In this document: in pieces, positions 19,363 to 28,951 of the stretch
How the letters are laid out: every line of letters starts with the position of its first letter
Numbering within the stretch: the stretch's first letter is position 1
DNA from: Nitrosomonadales bacterium
Lineage (GTDB): Bacteria > Pseudomonadota > Gammaproteobacteria > Burkholderiales > Gallionellaceae
DNA length: 64,000 nucleotides
Direction of reading: 5' to 3'
Assembly: GCA_016235045.1 (NCBI GenBank)
Contig: JACRME010000004.1
Coordinates: 124,001 to 188,000, forward strand
The notes under the pieces: model-generated
What the model was told of the DNA's origin: nothing
Seen by the model: the letters and a program-made list of their open reading frames with translations, nothing else
Database searches by the model: none
Translations under genes and position numbers: made by a program

Positions 19363-20850
19363 ATGTCCCTCATTATCAACACCAACGTCGCATCGCTGAA
19401 CGCCCAGCGCAACCTGAACGCTTCGAAAGACGCGCTGGCAACATCGTTGCAGCGCCTGTCTTCTGGCTTGCGCATCAACAGTGCTCGCGACGACGCTGCC
19501 GGTATGGCCATCAGCGAGCGCATGACATCGCAGATCAACGGCCTGAACCAGGCAGCCCGCAACGCCAACGACGGCGTTTCTCTGGCGCAAACTGCTGAGG
19601 GCGCGCTGCAACAGTCCAGCGACATTCTGCAGCGTATCCGCGAACTGTCGATTCAATCGGCCAACTCCTCGAACTCCACAACGGACCGTGCCTCGTTGAA
19701 CTCGGAAGTGAACCAGCTGATTTCCGAACTGGATCGTATCGCCAACTCCACCTCCTTCAACGGCTTGAAGCTGCTGGACGGAACTTATCAAGGCCAGCAA
19801 TTCCAGGTGGGTGCGGATGCCAACCAGACCATCGGCGTTTCCGTGGCTGGCGCTCGCGCCACCGACTTGCAGAACAATACCGTTGCACTGCAAGGCACCA
19901 ATACCACCGACTTGGGCGGCGCCATCATCAGCACCGCGACCGGCACCGCTCCGGCCAACACGATCGCCGCGCAAACCCTGACCATCGCGGGTTCTGCCGG
20001 TACCGCCGCCGTGACGGTTGCCGTCACCTCTTCTGCAGCCGCAATTGCAACTGCAGTGAATGCCAATACCGCATCCACCGGCGTCAAGGCTTCTGCCACC
20101 ACCTCGGCGACCTTGAGCGGCCTGACCGCGGGCACCATTTCCTTCGCCCTGAACGGCGGCGGCACAGCCACCACCATCAGCGCGACCGTGGGAGCGGGCG
20201 GCACCGTATCCGGAGTTGCAGCCGCGATCAACGCCGTTTCCGGCAAGACCGGCGTAACCGCCACTGCCAACGCCGCCGGCACCGCACTGACGCTGACGCA
20301 GGCAGCCGGTAACGACCTGACCCTCACCGGCTTCACCAGTTCGGGCGGCGGTACTGCCACACTGGATGGCGCCAACGCGGCAGCTGCGATCACGTTGACC
20401 CCGGCGGCAGCCACCGATTCGGCACGCGTGCTCGGTACCGTATCGCTGTTCTCCGACGCCGGCTTCACTGCGGTATCTTCCGTCGCCGCCGGTGCCGGTA
20501 GCGTGTTGGGAACCACCGTGACCGCAGCCACTGCCGCAAACGTCAGCGCGGTGGACATCAGCACCATCGCAGGCGCCAACACCGCAGTCGGCATCGTGGA
20601 CGCGGCTCTGTCGCAGATCAGCAAGATGCGTGCGGACATGGGTGCGGTGCAAAACCGTTTCACCGCGACCATCGCCAACCTGCAGACTGCGTCCGAGAAC
20701 CTGAGCGCCGCACGTAGCCGTATCCGCGACGCAGACTTCGCCGCAGAAACCGCGATCATGACCCGTAACCAGATCCTGCAACAAGCCGGTACGGCGATGT
20801 TGGCCCAGGCGAATGCGCTGCCCAACACCGTATTGACGCTGTTGAGGTAA
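19363..20850 (+). CDS. fliC: Flagellin
   Basis: Filament subunit of 495 residues. The conserved N-terminal D0/D1 part ([24 protein letters not shown]-like [19 protein letters not shown]) and C-terminal part ([25 protein letters not shown] region) flank a central domain of about 250 residues that is almost entirely Ala, Thr, Gly, Val and Ser. That low-complexity, Ser/Thr-rich, surface-exposed domain is a plausible glycan acceptor for the glycosylation island at 26341-35085. It is expressed from the sigma28 promoter at 19241 and followed by its own terminator. Confidence 0.97.
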   Translation: MSLIINTNVASLNAQRNLNASKDALATSLQRLSSGLRINSARDDAAGMAISERMTSQINGLNQAARNANDGVSLAQTAEGALQQSSDILQRIRELSIQSANSSNSTTDRASLNSEVNQLISELDRIANSTSFNGLKLLDGTYQGQQFQVGADANQTIGVSVAGARATDLQNNTVALQGTNTTDLGGAIISTATGTAPANTIAAQTLTIAGSAGTAAVTVAVTSSAAAIATAVNANTASTGVKASATTSATLSGLTAGTISFALNGGGTATTISATVGAGGTVSGVAAAINAVSGKTGVTATANAAGTALTLTQAAGNDLTLTGFTSSGGGTATLDGANAAAAITLTPAAATDSARVLGTVSLFSDAGFTAVSSVAAGAGSVLGTTVTAATAANVSAVDISTIAGANTAVGIVDAALSQISKMRADMGAVQNRFTATIANLQTASENLSAARSRIRDADFAAETAIMTRNQILQQAGTAMLAQANALPNTVLTLLR

Positions 20851-20878
20851 GAGGTGAGGTGACGAGTCAGTAAGACCA

Positions 20879-20907
20879 CCCGGTCGGAGCGATCCGGCCG
20901 GGCTTTT
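20879..20907 (+). terminator. Intrinsic terminator after fliC
   Basis: A 10-bp stem (CCCGGTCGGA with TCCGGCCGGG, one G-U pair) closed by a GCGA tetraloop is followed by CTTTT. It would end or attenuate the abundant flagellin transcript before flaG. Confidence 0.75.
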
Positions 20908-20927
20908 GAACACAAAGGAGAGGCACC

Positions 20928-21299
20928 ATGCTTATCCAGAATGCAACGAGCAGCTCAGTACCGGCTCCCCGCGTCATGAATGACGGAGGTGGAACGCCGG
21001 CTGTCGCCGCTTCAAAGCCGGATGTCGCACCCGTCGATGCGCCCAAGGTCGAGGACAAGGCTGCCCAGCTATCGCCCACGCAACTGCAGGAAGCGGTCGA
21101 CAAGCTGAACAGTGCAATGAAACAGATCGATTCCGCGCTGACCTTCAGCATAGACCGGGAAACCAAAAGGACGATCATCCGCGTCATCGATTCCAAGACC
21201 GGGGATACCATCAAGCAATATCCGTCCGAGGAAGCGCTCGCGCTCACCCGTGCGGTGGACAAGATGCAACAAGGACTTCTGCTCAGGCAAAAGGCCTGA
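20928..21299 (+). CDS. flaG: FlaG family flagellar protein
   Basis: 123-residue protein of the FlaG/YvyC family, thought to influence filament length. The N-terminal 40 residues are proline/alanine-rich and the C-terminal half has the family core: LTFSIDRETKRTIIRVIDSKTGD and QYPSEEAL. An AAAGGAGAGG ribosome site precedes the ATG. It lies between fliC and fliD as in many polar flagellates. Confidence 0.88.
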   Translation: MLIQNATSSSVPAPRVMNDGGGTPAVAASKPDVAPVDAPKVEDKAAQLSPTQLQEAVDKLNSAMKQIDSALTFSIDRETKRTIIRVIDSKTGDTIKQYPSEEALALTRAVDKMQQGLLLRQKA

Positions 21300-21314
21300 T
21301 CGACCGAGGATATC

Positions 21315-23315
21315 GTGGCTACCATTTCATCTGCAGGCGTTGGCTCGGGTCTCGACGTAAACGGCATCGTGACGCAGCTCATGACGCTGGAGCGCCGGCC
21401 CATCACGCTGCTGAATACCAAGGAGGCCAGCTACCAGGCGCAGATATCCGCCTACGGTTTGCTCAAGGGGGCGGTAGGAAGCTTCCAGAGCGCATTGTTG
21501 GGTCTCAGCAGCGCCGGCAGTTTCCAGAGTTTGTCCGCCACCCCGGCCGACAACTCCATCGTCACCGCTTCGGCTTCCAGCGCGGCAGTCGCAGGCAGCT
21601 ACACCCTCGAGGTCTCCCAATTGGCGAAGTCGCAGAATCTGGTCGCCACGGGGCAGGCCAGCACCACCGCCAGCATCGGCAACGGAACCGTCACCATCGA
21701 TTTCGGCACGATCAGTATCGGCAGCGGCTCATTCGATGCGGTTACCGGAAAATATACCGGCGCGTCGTTCACCTCGAACGGCAACGGCGCCAAGACGCTG
21801 ACCATCGATGCGTCCAACAACTCGCTTTCCGGGATTCGCGACGCCATCAATGCGGCCAATATCGGCGTCACCGCGACCATCATCAACGACGGCAGCACGA
21901 CGCCATACCGGCTTTCGCTGAGTTCCAACAACATGGGGCAGAGCAACAGCCTGAAAATCTCGGTTGCGGGAGATGCCGCGCTCGCCAACCTGCTCGGCCA
22001 GGACCCGGCCGGCGTGCAGAACATGTCCGAAGTAGCGACGGCGCAGAACGCCTCGCTCAAAGTCAACGGCGTTGCCATCAGCAAAACATCGAACACAGTC
22101 ACCGACGTGATCCCCGGCGTGACGCTCAACTTGCTGAAGCAGACCACCAGCGCAACGTCGCTGACCGTGGCAAGAGACAGCGCCTCCGTGCAATCCTCGG
22201 TCGGCAACTTCGTCCAGGCCTATAACGACCTGAACAGCACCCTGAAGAACCTGTCCGGCTACGATGCCGCCACGCAAAAGGGCGGCATCCTGCAGGGCGA
22301 CTCAACGGTGTTGCAGTTGCAATCGCAGATACGCTCGATCCTCACGCGCTCCATCACCAACACTTCCGGCAGCCTCACCACCCTGTCGCAGATCGGCGTC
22401 TCGTTCCAGCGCGACGGATCGCTGGCGCTGGATTCGACCAAATTGAGCAGCGCGATCGCCAGCAACTTCAGCGACATCGCCGCGCTGTTCGCCGAAACCG
22501 GCAGAACGACCGACAGCCTGGTCAGCTTCACCTCGAACACCGGCAGCACCAAGGTCGGCACCTACGCCGTGAACATCACCCGGCTGGCGACCCAGGGTTC
22601 GCTGACAGGATCCGCTGCGCCGGTTTCGACCACCATCGTCGCCGGCGTAAACGATGCGCTGGATATTTCGCTGAACGGCAAGGCCGCCAGCATCGTGCTG
22701 GCGGCAGGAAGTTACACCGCCGCCGCGCTGGCAGCCGAATTGCAATCCAAAATCAACGGCGTCAGCGATTTCGCCAGCAACGCTCTGGCGGTCACCGTCA
22801 CCCAGAGCGGCGGGGCTTTTACCTTGACTTCCACAACCTACGGCGCCAGTTCCGCGGTAGCCGCAACCGGCGGCAACGGTCTGGCCAACCTGCTCGGAAC
22901 CCCCACCCAGGTTTTCGGCGTGGATGTCGAAGGCACCCTGGGCGGACAGGCAGCGACCGCGTCCGGACAGAGCCTGATCGGCACAGGCGATGCCGAGGGC
23001 CTGAAGATATTGGTGAGCGGCGGCGCATTGGGCGACCGCGGCAACGTGAGTTATTCGCAAGGCTATGCGTACAACCTGAACGTGCTTGCCACCAACCTGC
23101 TCAGTTCGGACGGCGCGCTCAACAGCCGCACCACCGGCATCACTTCCACAATCGACGAGATCGGCAAACAACGCACGGCGCTGGAAAGGCGCATGGTTGC
23201 GATTGAAGCGCGCTATCGCGCGCAGTTTACCCAACTGGATACCCTGCTGAGCAGCATGAACCAGACCAGCACTTATCTGACACAGCAACTGAATGCGTTG
23301 CAATCGCTAAATTAA
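21315..23315 (+). CDS. fliD: Flagellar filament cap protein
   Basis: HAP2, the pentameric cap that folds flagellin at the filament tip. The 666 residues include the FliD N-terminal motif (SAGVGSGLDVNGIVTQLM) and a C-terminal coiled-coil part (IGKQRTALERRMVAIEARYRAQFTQL.. MNQTSTYLTQQL). The start is GTG 21315, with GAGG 6 bases before it. Part of flaG-fliDST. Confidence 0.95.
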   Translation: MATISSAGVGSGLDVNGIVTQLMTLERRPITLLNTKEASYQAQISAYGLLKGAVGSFQSALLGLSSAGSFQSLSATPADNSIVTASASSAAVAGSYTLEVSQLAKSQNLVATGQASTTASIGNGTVTIDFGTISIGSGSFDAVTGKYTGASFTSNGNGAKTLTIDASNNSLSGIRDAINAANIGVTATIINDGSTTPYRLSLSSNNMGQSNSLKISVAGDAALANLLGQDPAGVQNMSEVATAQNASLKVNGVAISKTSNTVTDVIPGVTLNLLKQTTSATSLTVARDSASVQSSVGNFVQAYNDLNSTLKNLSGYDAATQKGGILQGDSTVLQLQSQIRSILTRSITNTSGSLTTLSQIGVSFQRDGSLALDSTKLSSAIASNFSDIAALFAETGRTTDSLVSFTSNTGSTKVGTYAVNITRLATQGSLTGSAAPVSTTIVAGVNDALDISLNGKAASIVLAAGSYTAAALAAELQSKINGVSDFASNALAVTVTQSGGAFTLTSTTYGASSAVAATGGNGLANLLGTPTQVFGVDVEGTLGGQAATASGQSLIGTGDAEGLKILVSGGALGDRGNVSYSQGYAYNLNVLATNLLSSDGALNSRTTGITSTIDEIGKQRTALERRMVAIEARYRAQFTQLDTLLSSMNQTSTYLTQQLNALQSLN

Positions 23316-23340
23316 CTGCAAAAACCTTTAGGAGCAGATC

Positions 23341-23808
23341 ATGAACGCAGCCGCCGGAATCAAAGCATATTCTAACGTCAGCCTTGAATCGAGCCTGGGC
23401 GCTGCCGATCCGCACAAACTGGTGCTGATGTTGTACCAGGGCGCTTTGCTCGCGATCGCCGCGGCCAAAAACCACATGCTGCGCAGCGAAACCGCCGCCA
23501 AGGGCGCTTCCGTCAGCAAAGCCATCATGATCATCGACGAGGGCCTGAAATCGATCCTCAACATGGAAGCCGGGGGCGCGCTTGCCCAGAACCTCGCCGA
23601 CCTGTACGACTATATGGACCGGCGCCTGCTGCAGGCCAACCTCAACAACGACCCGGCCATGCTGGACGAGGTCAGCAAGCTGCTCACCGAACTCAAGGGT
23701 GCGTGGGAAGCCATACGCCAGCCGGATGCCGCGCCGGTGCCTGCCGTGCCGCAACCGCCCGCTGCGGCTGCCCAGAAGCAGGCCGCGCTCGTTTACGGAA
23801 GGGGCTGA
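23341..23808 (+). CDS. fliS: Flagellin export chaperone
   Basis: 155-residue FliS, which binds the flagellin C-terminus and prevents early assembly. The four-helix core (YSNVSLESSLGAADPHKLVLMLYQGAL) is typical; the last 30 residues form a proline/alanine-rich tail beyond the usual length of about 125-130. Confidence 0.95.
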   Translation: MNAAAGIKAYSNVSLESSLGAADPHKLVLMLYQGALLAIAAAKNHMLRSETAAKGASVSKAIMIIDEGLKSILNMEAGGALAQNLADLYDYMDRRLLQANLNNDPAMLDEVSKLLTELKGAWEAIRQPDAAPVPAVPQPPAAAAQKQAALVYGRG

Positions 23809-23811
23809 GGA

Positions 23812-24132
23812 ATGTCCTTACTCCTTGAGGATTACCAGCGCCTTTCCGGCATTACCGGACAGATGCGCGAAGCTGCCGTCGGCGGCGATTGGGATCGCCT
23901 GATCTCGCTGGAGCAGGAATGCCATCGCAAGGTCGAAGAAATCAAGCCGCGCGACATCATCCCGGCCAACGCGGACGAACGTGCGCAGAAGATCGCGCTG
24001 CTCAAGAAAATCCTTGCCGACGATGCCGACATACGCAGCCGCACCGAAAGCTGGATGGAACAGTTGCAGCGCATCATGCAAAGCAGCCGCAGCGAGCAGC
24101 GCCTGCAAAAAACCTATCTGGCCAATTACTGA
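23812..24132 (+). CDS. fliT: FliT-like flagellar chaperone
   Basis: 106-residue helical protein three bases after fliS. It has the short FliT pattern with a heptad-like helix (WDRLISLEQECHRKVEEI) and a charged C-terminus. FliT in enterics binds FliD and restrains FlhDC; whether a regulatory role exists here is unknown. Identification rests on position, size and weak sequence features. Confidence 0.75.
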   Translation: MSLLLEDYQRLSGITGQMREAAVGGDWDRLISLEQECHRKVEEIKPRDIIPANADERAQKIALLKKILADDADIRSRTESWMEQLQRIMQSSRSEQRLQKTYLANY

Positions 24133-24147
24133 TCGTTCCAACGATGC

Positions 24148-25221
24148 ATGCTGCCCGCCAACCTCATCTCCACGCTCAAGGCGCTCGCGCTCAACGATAA
24201 GCCGCTCATCACGGCCACGCCGGACAAGAACGTCCCGAACGCGGCCAAGCAATTCGAACCCGGGCAAAAAGTGCAGGGCACGGTGCAGGCGCAAATTTCG
24301 CCCAGCGTATACAACGTGCGCGTCGCCAACCAGTTGCTGCAGATGCAACTCCCGAATTCCATACGCTCCGGCGACATCATCACCCTGCAAGTCGTGTCCC
24401 TGCAGCCGCGCCTGACTTTTACGCTGGCCGCCTCGTCCAATCCGGTCTCCACACCCGAGTCGCTCAGCGCCACTTCGCGCCTGCTCTCTTCGCTATCGCA
24501 GCAGCCGCTGGAAAAAAGCTATGTGCGCCCCCTCCAGAGTTCGCCGCTATGGACGGGCGAACAGCCGCTGCCCGACACGACACTGCTTGCCGGCAAACTG
24601 CACGATGCGCTGAGCCACAGCGGGCTGTTCTACGAATCGCATCAGGCGCAATGGATCGCGGGAACGCGCCCCACCACGCAGTTGTTGCTGGAGCCGCAAA
24701 ACAAGCTGCCCCCGAATCAATCCGCCCAGCCCGCTGCGCCGCAAACCCTGCCCGCGCAAAACCAGGACGCCCGGACTGTCGACACGCCCGGAAAAACACC
24801 CGCACCCGTCCCGGCCGGGAGCGAACAGCGCATTGCCGCGCCCAATATCCCGGAACACCTGCAACCGCTGGTCCAGCAGCAGTTGAACGCACTGGAAACG
24901 CATCAGGTGCTGTGGCAAGGGCAAGTATGGCAAGGCCAGGAGATGCGCTGGGAAGTGCACGAGGAATCGCCCCATCGCAACGCGCAAGGAGTCGAAGAGG
25001 GTCAGTGGATCACCCGCATCAGCTTGGACTTGCCCAATCTCGGCGGCATCTCGGCGCGCCTGAGTTTCAACGGCAATGCCCTGAATCTGTCGTTCGACGT
25101 GGCCGATGCGCAAACCCGCGACAAGCTGGGCAGCGCCAGTTCGCAACTGATCGCCGCCCTGTCCGAACGCGGCATTCCCGTCACCCATACCCAGATTACC
25201 CGGAATGAGTACGCCGGATAA
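24148..25221 (+). CDS. FliK-like hook-length control domain protein
   Basis: 357 residues. The N-terminal half is an OB-like stretch (FEPGQKVQGTVQAQI...NVRVANQLLQMQLP) followed by a Pro/Gln-rich linker. The C-terminal 120 residues resemble the Flg_hook domain of FliK (ITRISLDLPNLGGISARLSFNGNALNLSFDVAD). A second, standard fliK is at 40826. It overlaps the FlhB-like gene by 17 bases; FliK and FlhB act together in export-specificity switching, so this looks like a small paralogous pair. Confidence 0.7.
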   Translation: MLPANLISTLKALALNDKPLITATPDKNVPNAAKQFEPGQKVQGTVQAQISPSVYNVRVANQLLQMQLPNSIRSGDIITLQVVSLQPRLTFTLAASSNPVSTPESLSATSRLLSSLSQQPLEKSYVRPLQSSPLWTGEQPLPDTTLLAGKLHDALSHSGLFYESHQAQWIAGTRPTTQLLLEPQNKLPPNQSAQPAAPQTLPAQNQDARTVDTPGKTPAPVPAGSEQRIAAPNIPEHLQPLVQQQLNALETHQVLWQGQVWQGQEMRWEVHEESPHRNAQGVEEGQWITRISLDLPNLGGISARLSFNGNALNLSFDVADAQTRDKLGSASSQLIAALSERGIPVTHTQITRNEYAG

Positions 25222-25546
25222 AAGCCCAACCAGGCAGATGGCGGTCGCCCTCGCCTACCGCAACGGCGATGCCGCCCCCAAGGTGGTTGCCAGCGGCCGC
25301 GGCCTGATCGCGCAGGCCATCATCGAGCGCGCCCGGGAACACGGCGTCTATGTGCACGAGTCCGAAGAACTGGTCGGCATGCTGATGCAGGTGGAACTGG
25401 ATCAGCACATCCCGCCGCAGCTTTATCTGGCCGTGGCGGAACTGCTGGCCTGGCTATACCGTTTGGAACGGGGCGAAACCACCGCAATTCCCCGTACTGC
25501 ACCAATTGCAAACCCGCTACAATCTGCTCAGGTAAAACCACGTTGA
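25205..25546 (+). CDS. FlhB C-terminal-domain-like (EscU/YscU/FlhB cytoplasmic) protein
   Basis: 113-residue soluble protein equivalent to the cytoplasmic tail of FlhB: AVALAYRNGDAAPKVVASGRGLIAQAIIERAREHG, then the IPPQLYLAVAELLAWLYRLE end. It has no membrane segments, and the NPTH autocleavage motif that precedes this part in FlhB is missing. Such stand-alone proteins are called FlhB2/FhlB and can substitute for the cleaved FlhB tail in some bacteria. Full-length flhB is not in the window. Confidence 0.8.
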   Translation: MSTPDKSPTRQMAVALAYRNGDAAPKVVASGRGLIAQAIIERAREHGVYVHESEELVGMLMQVELDQHIPPQLYLAVAELLAWLYRLERGETTAIPRTAPIANPLQSAQVKPR

Positions 25547-25556
25547 CGATAGCCCC

Positions 25557-26318
25557 ATGCGCACCAAAGAGATTCCGCTGAAGATAGAGCTGTTTTCCAA
25601 AGACGACGAAAACGACTACCTGATCGGCAACCCCAAAGAGATCGTATCCATCCTGCAAACAATCGCGCAGCGCAAGTCGCGCGTCGCCCTGTACTACAAC
25701 GAAGGCATCAGCATGGTATTGACCCTGATCCTGGCCGCCGACGAAAACGGCGTCTGGATCGATGCCGCCTCCAACCCGCTCGACAACCGCCTCATCGAGC
25801 GCAGCAAGCGCATCATCTTCGTGAGCACCCACAATCAGGCCAAGGTGCAGTTCGTCGCCGACGATGTCGTGCTGGGAACGTATGAAGGCGCACCCGCTTT
25901 CAGCCTGGCCTTGCCGCGAAAACTGCTGCGCCTGCAACGGCGCGACTATTACCGCCTGGTCGCCCCGGAAGCGAATGCACCCAAATGCATCATTCACCCT
26001 GTCCCCAATCAGGCACATGTCCAGCAGGAAATCACCATCATGGATATCAGCATCGGCGGCGTTGCGCTGGTGTGCGAGGCCAGCGGGATCGAACTGCAAC
26101 CGGGCATGGTGTACGAACACTGCCGCATCGAACTCCCCGATATCGGGGGAGTGGAGGCCACCATCGAGGTGAAGAACAGCCTTGAAATTACCGACCGCAA
26201 CGGCAAGGTAAAGCGCCGCGCAGGCTGCGTGTTTGTCAAACCGGACGGCAAGACCACCATGCTGTTGCAGCGCTATGTCGCGCAATTGCAGCAGCAGCTT
26301 GCCAGCCTGAAACGCTGA
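25557..26318 (+). CDS. ycgR: Flagellar brake protein YcgR (c-di-GMP binding, PilZ)
   Basis: 253 residues: YcgR N-terminal domain (1-115) and a PilZ domain (about 118-240) with the c-di-GMP motifs RLQRRDYYRL (RxxxR type) and DISIGGVALVC (D-x-S-x-x-G). c-di-GMP-bound YcgR slows the motor at the MotA/FliG/FliM interface. Located 10 bases after the FlhB-like gene and close to the GGDEF gene at 17433. Confidence 0.93.
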   Translation: MRTKEIPLKIELFSKDDENDYLIGNPKEIVSILQTIAQRKSRVALYYNEGISMVLTLILAADENGVWIDAASNPLDNRLIERSKRIIFVSTHNQAKVQFVADDVVLGTYEGAPAFSLALPRKLLRLQRRDYYRLVAPEANAPKCIIHPVPNQAHVQQEITIMDISIGGVALVCEASGIELQPGMVYEHCRIELPDIGGVEATIEVKNSLEITDRNGKVKRRAGCVFVKPDGKTTMLLQRYVAQLQQQLASLKR

Positions 26319-26340
26319 CTGCCCCCATCTTGGCTTTGGC

Positions 26341-27459
26341 TCAATCGCCTGTGGACAATTGAATAAACAACGCGCTCCCCATTACAAAGGCGGTGGCAAC
26401 CCTGGATCGATTGCTTTCAAGAAACTCGTCGCTAACCCGTTGTGGCCCATCGCCAAAAGGCCAGACATAGTCGTCAAAGACAATCCATCCGCCATCGACT
26501 ACAAACTCTCCCCACGCTTCGATATCGGCTTTCGCCGAGTCGTAGCTGTGATTGCCGTCGATATGCAGGATCGCGATATGGCCGCAATAATCCGTCGTCC
26601 CGAATGACGGGGTTGCGGCACGGCGGTGCTCGCGATAATACTTTGCGCCATCCGTCGAAAGCATGCGCAAATAATTGACATGATTTGAATTGTAAGGAAG
26701 CAGGTTCATCTCGAAAACGATTAGCGCTTCCCCGGCATCTACCTGGGAAAATGCCCGATCGACCATTGCATTTGCATCCTTGGAGACAATGCCTTCGTTC
26801 GTCCAGGGATCCACGCACAGCAACTTCCCGATCCCGTAACAACGCGCCAGCCTGGCCAATATAAAAGCGGACTTTCCCCACCAGCTTCCAATCTCGACGA
26901 TATCTCCCGTTGCGGAATATCGGGCAATTTCGCATAAGGCGCAGATTTTTTCATGATCGCACATGCCGGGGATCAACTCCGCGTGCCGGAACAAGGCGGC
27001 GAGTTCGATTTCCGACATTGGCGGTCTGATTGCCTTGTCGGCCGAAATCGAAAGCGGCCTGTTGAGCAAGGCACTGGCATGGTTCCGCGCCGCTCGATAC
27101 CCGCTCAATTCCGCGTTGACCGGCGAGTCATTCATTAAATGCACCCCGGGGGCCACATCCTTCAGAACGCGATTCAGGTGATCCCACACCACAGCATTGG
27201 GCGAGAAAATCCCGCCTATATCGAATTTTAAAATAGCCTGCTTAAGCGCCTCGTCAAACCCGGGCTGCGTGACATAGGGAAGAAATGCCCAGTCGGGATA
27301 TTGTTCGCGCGAAACATCGTACTCGAGCGAAGAAGCGCCAATGACGGCTCTTCCCTCGCTGCGGCATTTCTGCAGATATTCAAGCGAACGCGGCATTCCG
27401 CCGGGAAAAACCAAAATTGGCTTGCTTGCGTTTCCAGTCGGTTCGGTGTGGCTCGTCAT
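26341..27459 (-). CDS. Class I methyltransferase with N-terminal nucleotide-binding-like domain
   Basis: 372 residues in two parts. The first 140 (ILVFPGGMPRSLEYLQKCRSEGRAVIG ... DIGGIFSPNAVVWDHLNRV) resemble the pre-ATP-grasp Rossmann domain of carboxylate-amine ligases. The second (about 165-372) is a Methyltransf_24-like SAM domain with motif I DIVEIGSWWGKSAF, LLCVDPWTN, an acidic HIDGNHSYDSAKAD and FDDYVWP. Last gene of the leftward sugar island. Likely an O-methyltransferase on a glycan; the substrate is unknown. Confidence 0.7.
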   Translation of the reverse strand: MTSHTEPTGNASKPILVFPGGMPRSLEYLQKCRSEGRAVIGASSLEYDVSREQYPDWAFLPYVTQPGFDEALKQAILKFDIGGIFSPNAVVWDHLNRVLKDVAPGVHLMNDSPVNAELSGYRAARNHASALLNRPLSISADKAIRPPMSEIELAALFRHAELIPGMCDHEKICALCEIARYSATGDIVEIGSWWGKSAFILARLARCYGIGKLLCVDPWTNEGIVSKDANAMVDRAFSQVDAGEALIVFEMNLLPYNSNHVNYLRMLSTDGAKYYREHRRAATPSFGTTDYCGHIAILHIDGNHSYDSAKADIEAWGEFVVDGGWIVFDDYVWPFGDGPQRVSDEFLESNRSRVATAFVMGSALFIQLSTGD

Positions 27460-27516
27460 GTTTCACCCAATTCAGGAATGTACGTTGCGGCAAACCTGCA
27501 AAATCCGGCGTTTTGA

Positions 27517-27984
27517 TCACCCATGCCCTGCCGCGCCCGGCAAATACAGGCTCATGCATACGAATGATTCCTTCACCCCGTTTACGACAAACCCGTTCTT
27601 CCGGTACAAGGCGATGGCCGGCATATTGTCGCCCGCGACCTCCAGGCTGACCTGCTGCATCCCGGTCTTTTTCGCATATTCCATGCACTGCTTCAGCAAA
27701 TTCGCGGCGATGCCTTTGCCCGTCCACGCTTTCAGCACGCTGACAGTCGAGATGAAAGCAATATGCCGTTCCCGGTCGTTGCAGTAGGCCGCCACCAATC
27801 CGACCAGCAGACCGCCCGACCACGCTTCGAACCGCATCGACTTGCTTGCGAGTTTTTCCGCATAGTCGCTTATCGCAACCCGGCTGCTCAGAGCTGGCAT
27901 GAAATCGGCATCGCAACTCGACAGATGCCCTGCGATTTGCTCCGCAGAAGCCTTGTTCAAAACGTATTCGAGCTCCGTTGTCAT
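27517..27984 (-). CDS. GNAT family N-acetyltransferase
   Basis: 155-residue acetyl-CoA-dependent acyltransferase. The GNAT core is visible: VSVLKAWTGKGIAANLLKQC (pyrophosphate loop, here AWTGKGIA) and LEVAGDNMPAIALYRKNGF. Its ATG overlaps the stop of the next upstream gene (ATGA). In this context N-acylation of a sugar amine made by the DegT aminotransferase is a reasonable guess. Confidence 0.82.
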   Translation of the reverse strand: MTTELEYVLNKASAEQIAGHLSSCDADFMPALSSRVAISDYAEKLASKSMRFEAWSGGLLVGLVAAYCNDRERHIAFISTVSVLKAWTGKGIAANLLKQCMEYAKKTGMQQVSLEVAGDNMPAIALYRKNGFVVNGVKESFVCMSLYLPGAAGHG

Positions 27985-28949
27985 CGCTCCAATACCGCCA
28001 GCCCGAAACCGAAGCGTCCGAACTCATTGCCGTTGTAGAGCAGATACACCCTGCCGTCGCACTCGAACGCATGCGGATAGCACAGCATGTCCGCATCCCA
28101 AGCGCCCGGCGTGGTATTCAGCCGCGGATTCGTGTCGTCGCGTGTCCAGTTCGCCAGATCGTCCGACCAGGCATGGCCGATGCGGTAGCCGCGCGCCGCG
28201 TTCTTCCTGAAATCGAAAGACTGCCGGTAACAGAAGAACATGTGGAAACGGCCGTCGATTTCGATCACCGACGGCAATGCCTGGCTTTCATCCGCGCCCA
28301 GACGATCGGGGATGATTTGCCGCGCCTCCTCCTTGACCCAGTCGACCCCGTCGCCGGAAACCGCATGCCCGATCTTGTAGGTGCGATCCGGCGGCATTTC
28401 CGGCGAGAAGCGCTTCCAGCCGGTGCCGAATATGTACCACATGTGGAATACGCCGCCGATGACCTTCACGAAGCCGTCGCCCACCAGACAGGGCTCATGC
28501 AGCGATGCCGCCAGCACGGGCCCGTTGCCCAGGCGCTGGAAGCTGAGGCCGTTATCGCGGCTGACCGCCAGGCCGATGGCCGTATCCACCGACACCGATA
28601 CGCGGCGATTCCAGCCGCAGGTATAGCCGTATACGGCATCGCCGTGACGCATGACGCTCATCGGGAAAATGCCGTGTTCGTCGAAGCAGCCCAGTTCGCC
28701 CAGCGGGATCACGGTCCGGTCGGACACGCGGATCACCTCGCGCAGGTTCTTCTGCATGTCAACGAAGGCAATATGGCTGAGGTATTTGCCGTTGCGCTTG
28801 TCCACGGCGCGGGTGGAGAAATAAATGCGCACGAAATCGTCGAACACCAGGGCCTGGGGCGATTGCGCGAATTCAACGCAGTCGTCCGGCAACCGATGTT
28901 GGGTCGGGTCGAAAATCCGGCCCAGCTTGTTCCACTTCATTGCCGTCAT
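27981..28949 (-). CDS. Beta-propeller, glycosidase-like protein (paralog of 29740-30714)
   Basis: 322 residues from ATG 28949 (AAGG 8 bases upstream; the frame continues further but the preceding gene ends at 28952). The repeated pattern of VYFSTR, GLAVSRDNGLSFQRLGNGPV, HMWYIFGTGW, KIGHAVSGDGVDWV and MFFCYR is that of five-bladed propellers of the GH43/GH32/GH130 fold. It is about the same length as, and clearly related to, the protein at 29740-30714. Catalytic acids cannot be assigned with confidence. No signal peptide, so it should be cytoplasmic and may bind or trim a sugar nucleotide or glycan. Confidence 0.7.
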   Translation of the reverse strand: MTAMKWNKLGRIFDPTQHRLPDDCVEFAQSPQALVFDDFVRIYFSTRAVDKRNGKYLSHIAFVDMQKNLREVIRVSDRTVIPLGELGCFDEHGIFPMSVMRHGDAVYGYTCGWNRRVSVSVDTAIGLAVSRDNGLSFQRLGNGPVLAASLHEPCLVGDGFVKVIGGVFHMWYIFGTGWKRFSPEMPPDRTYKIGHAVSGDGVDWVKEEARQIIPDRLGADESQALPSVIEIDGRFHMFFCYRQSFDFRKNAARGYRIGHAWSDDLANWTRDDTNPRLNTTPGAWDADMLCYPHAFECDGRVYLLYNGNEFGRFGFGLAVLER

Positions 28950-28951
28950 CG

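Noticed and set aside
19342-20913. Long minus-strand frame opposite fliC
   Set aside because: Glycine/arginine-rich shadow of flagellin; no start signal.
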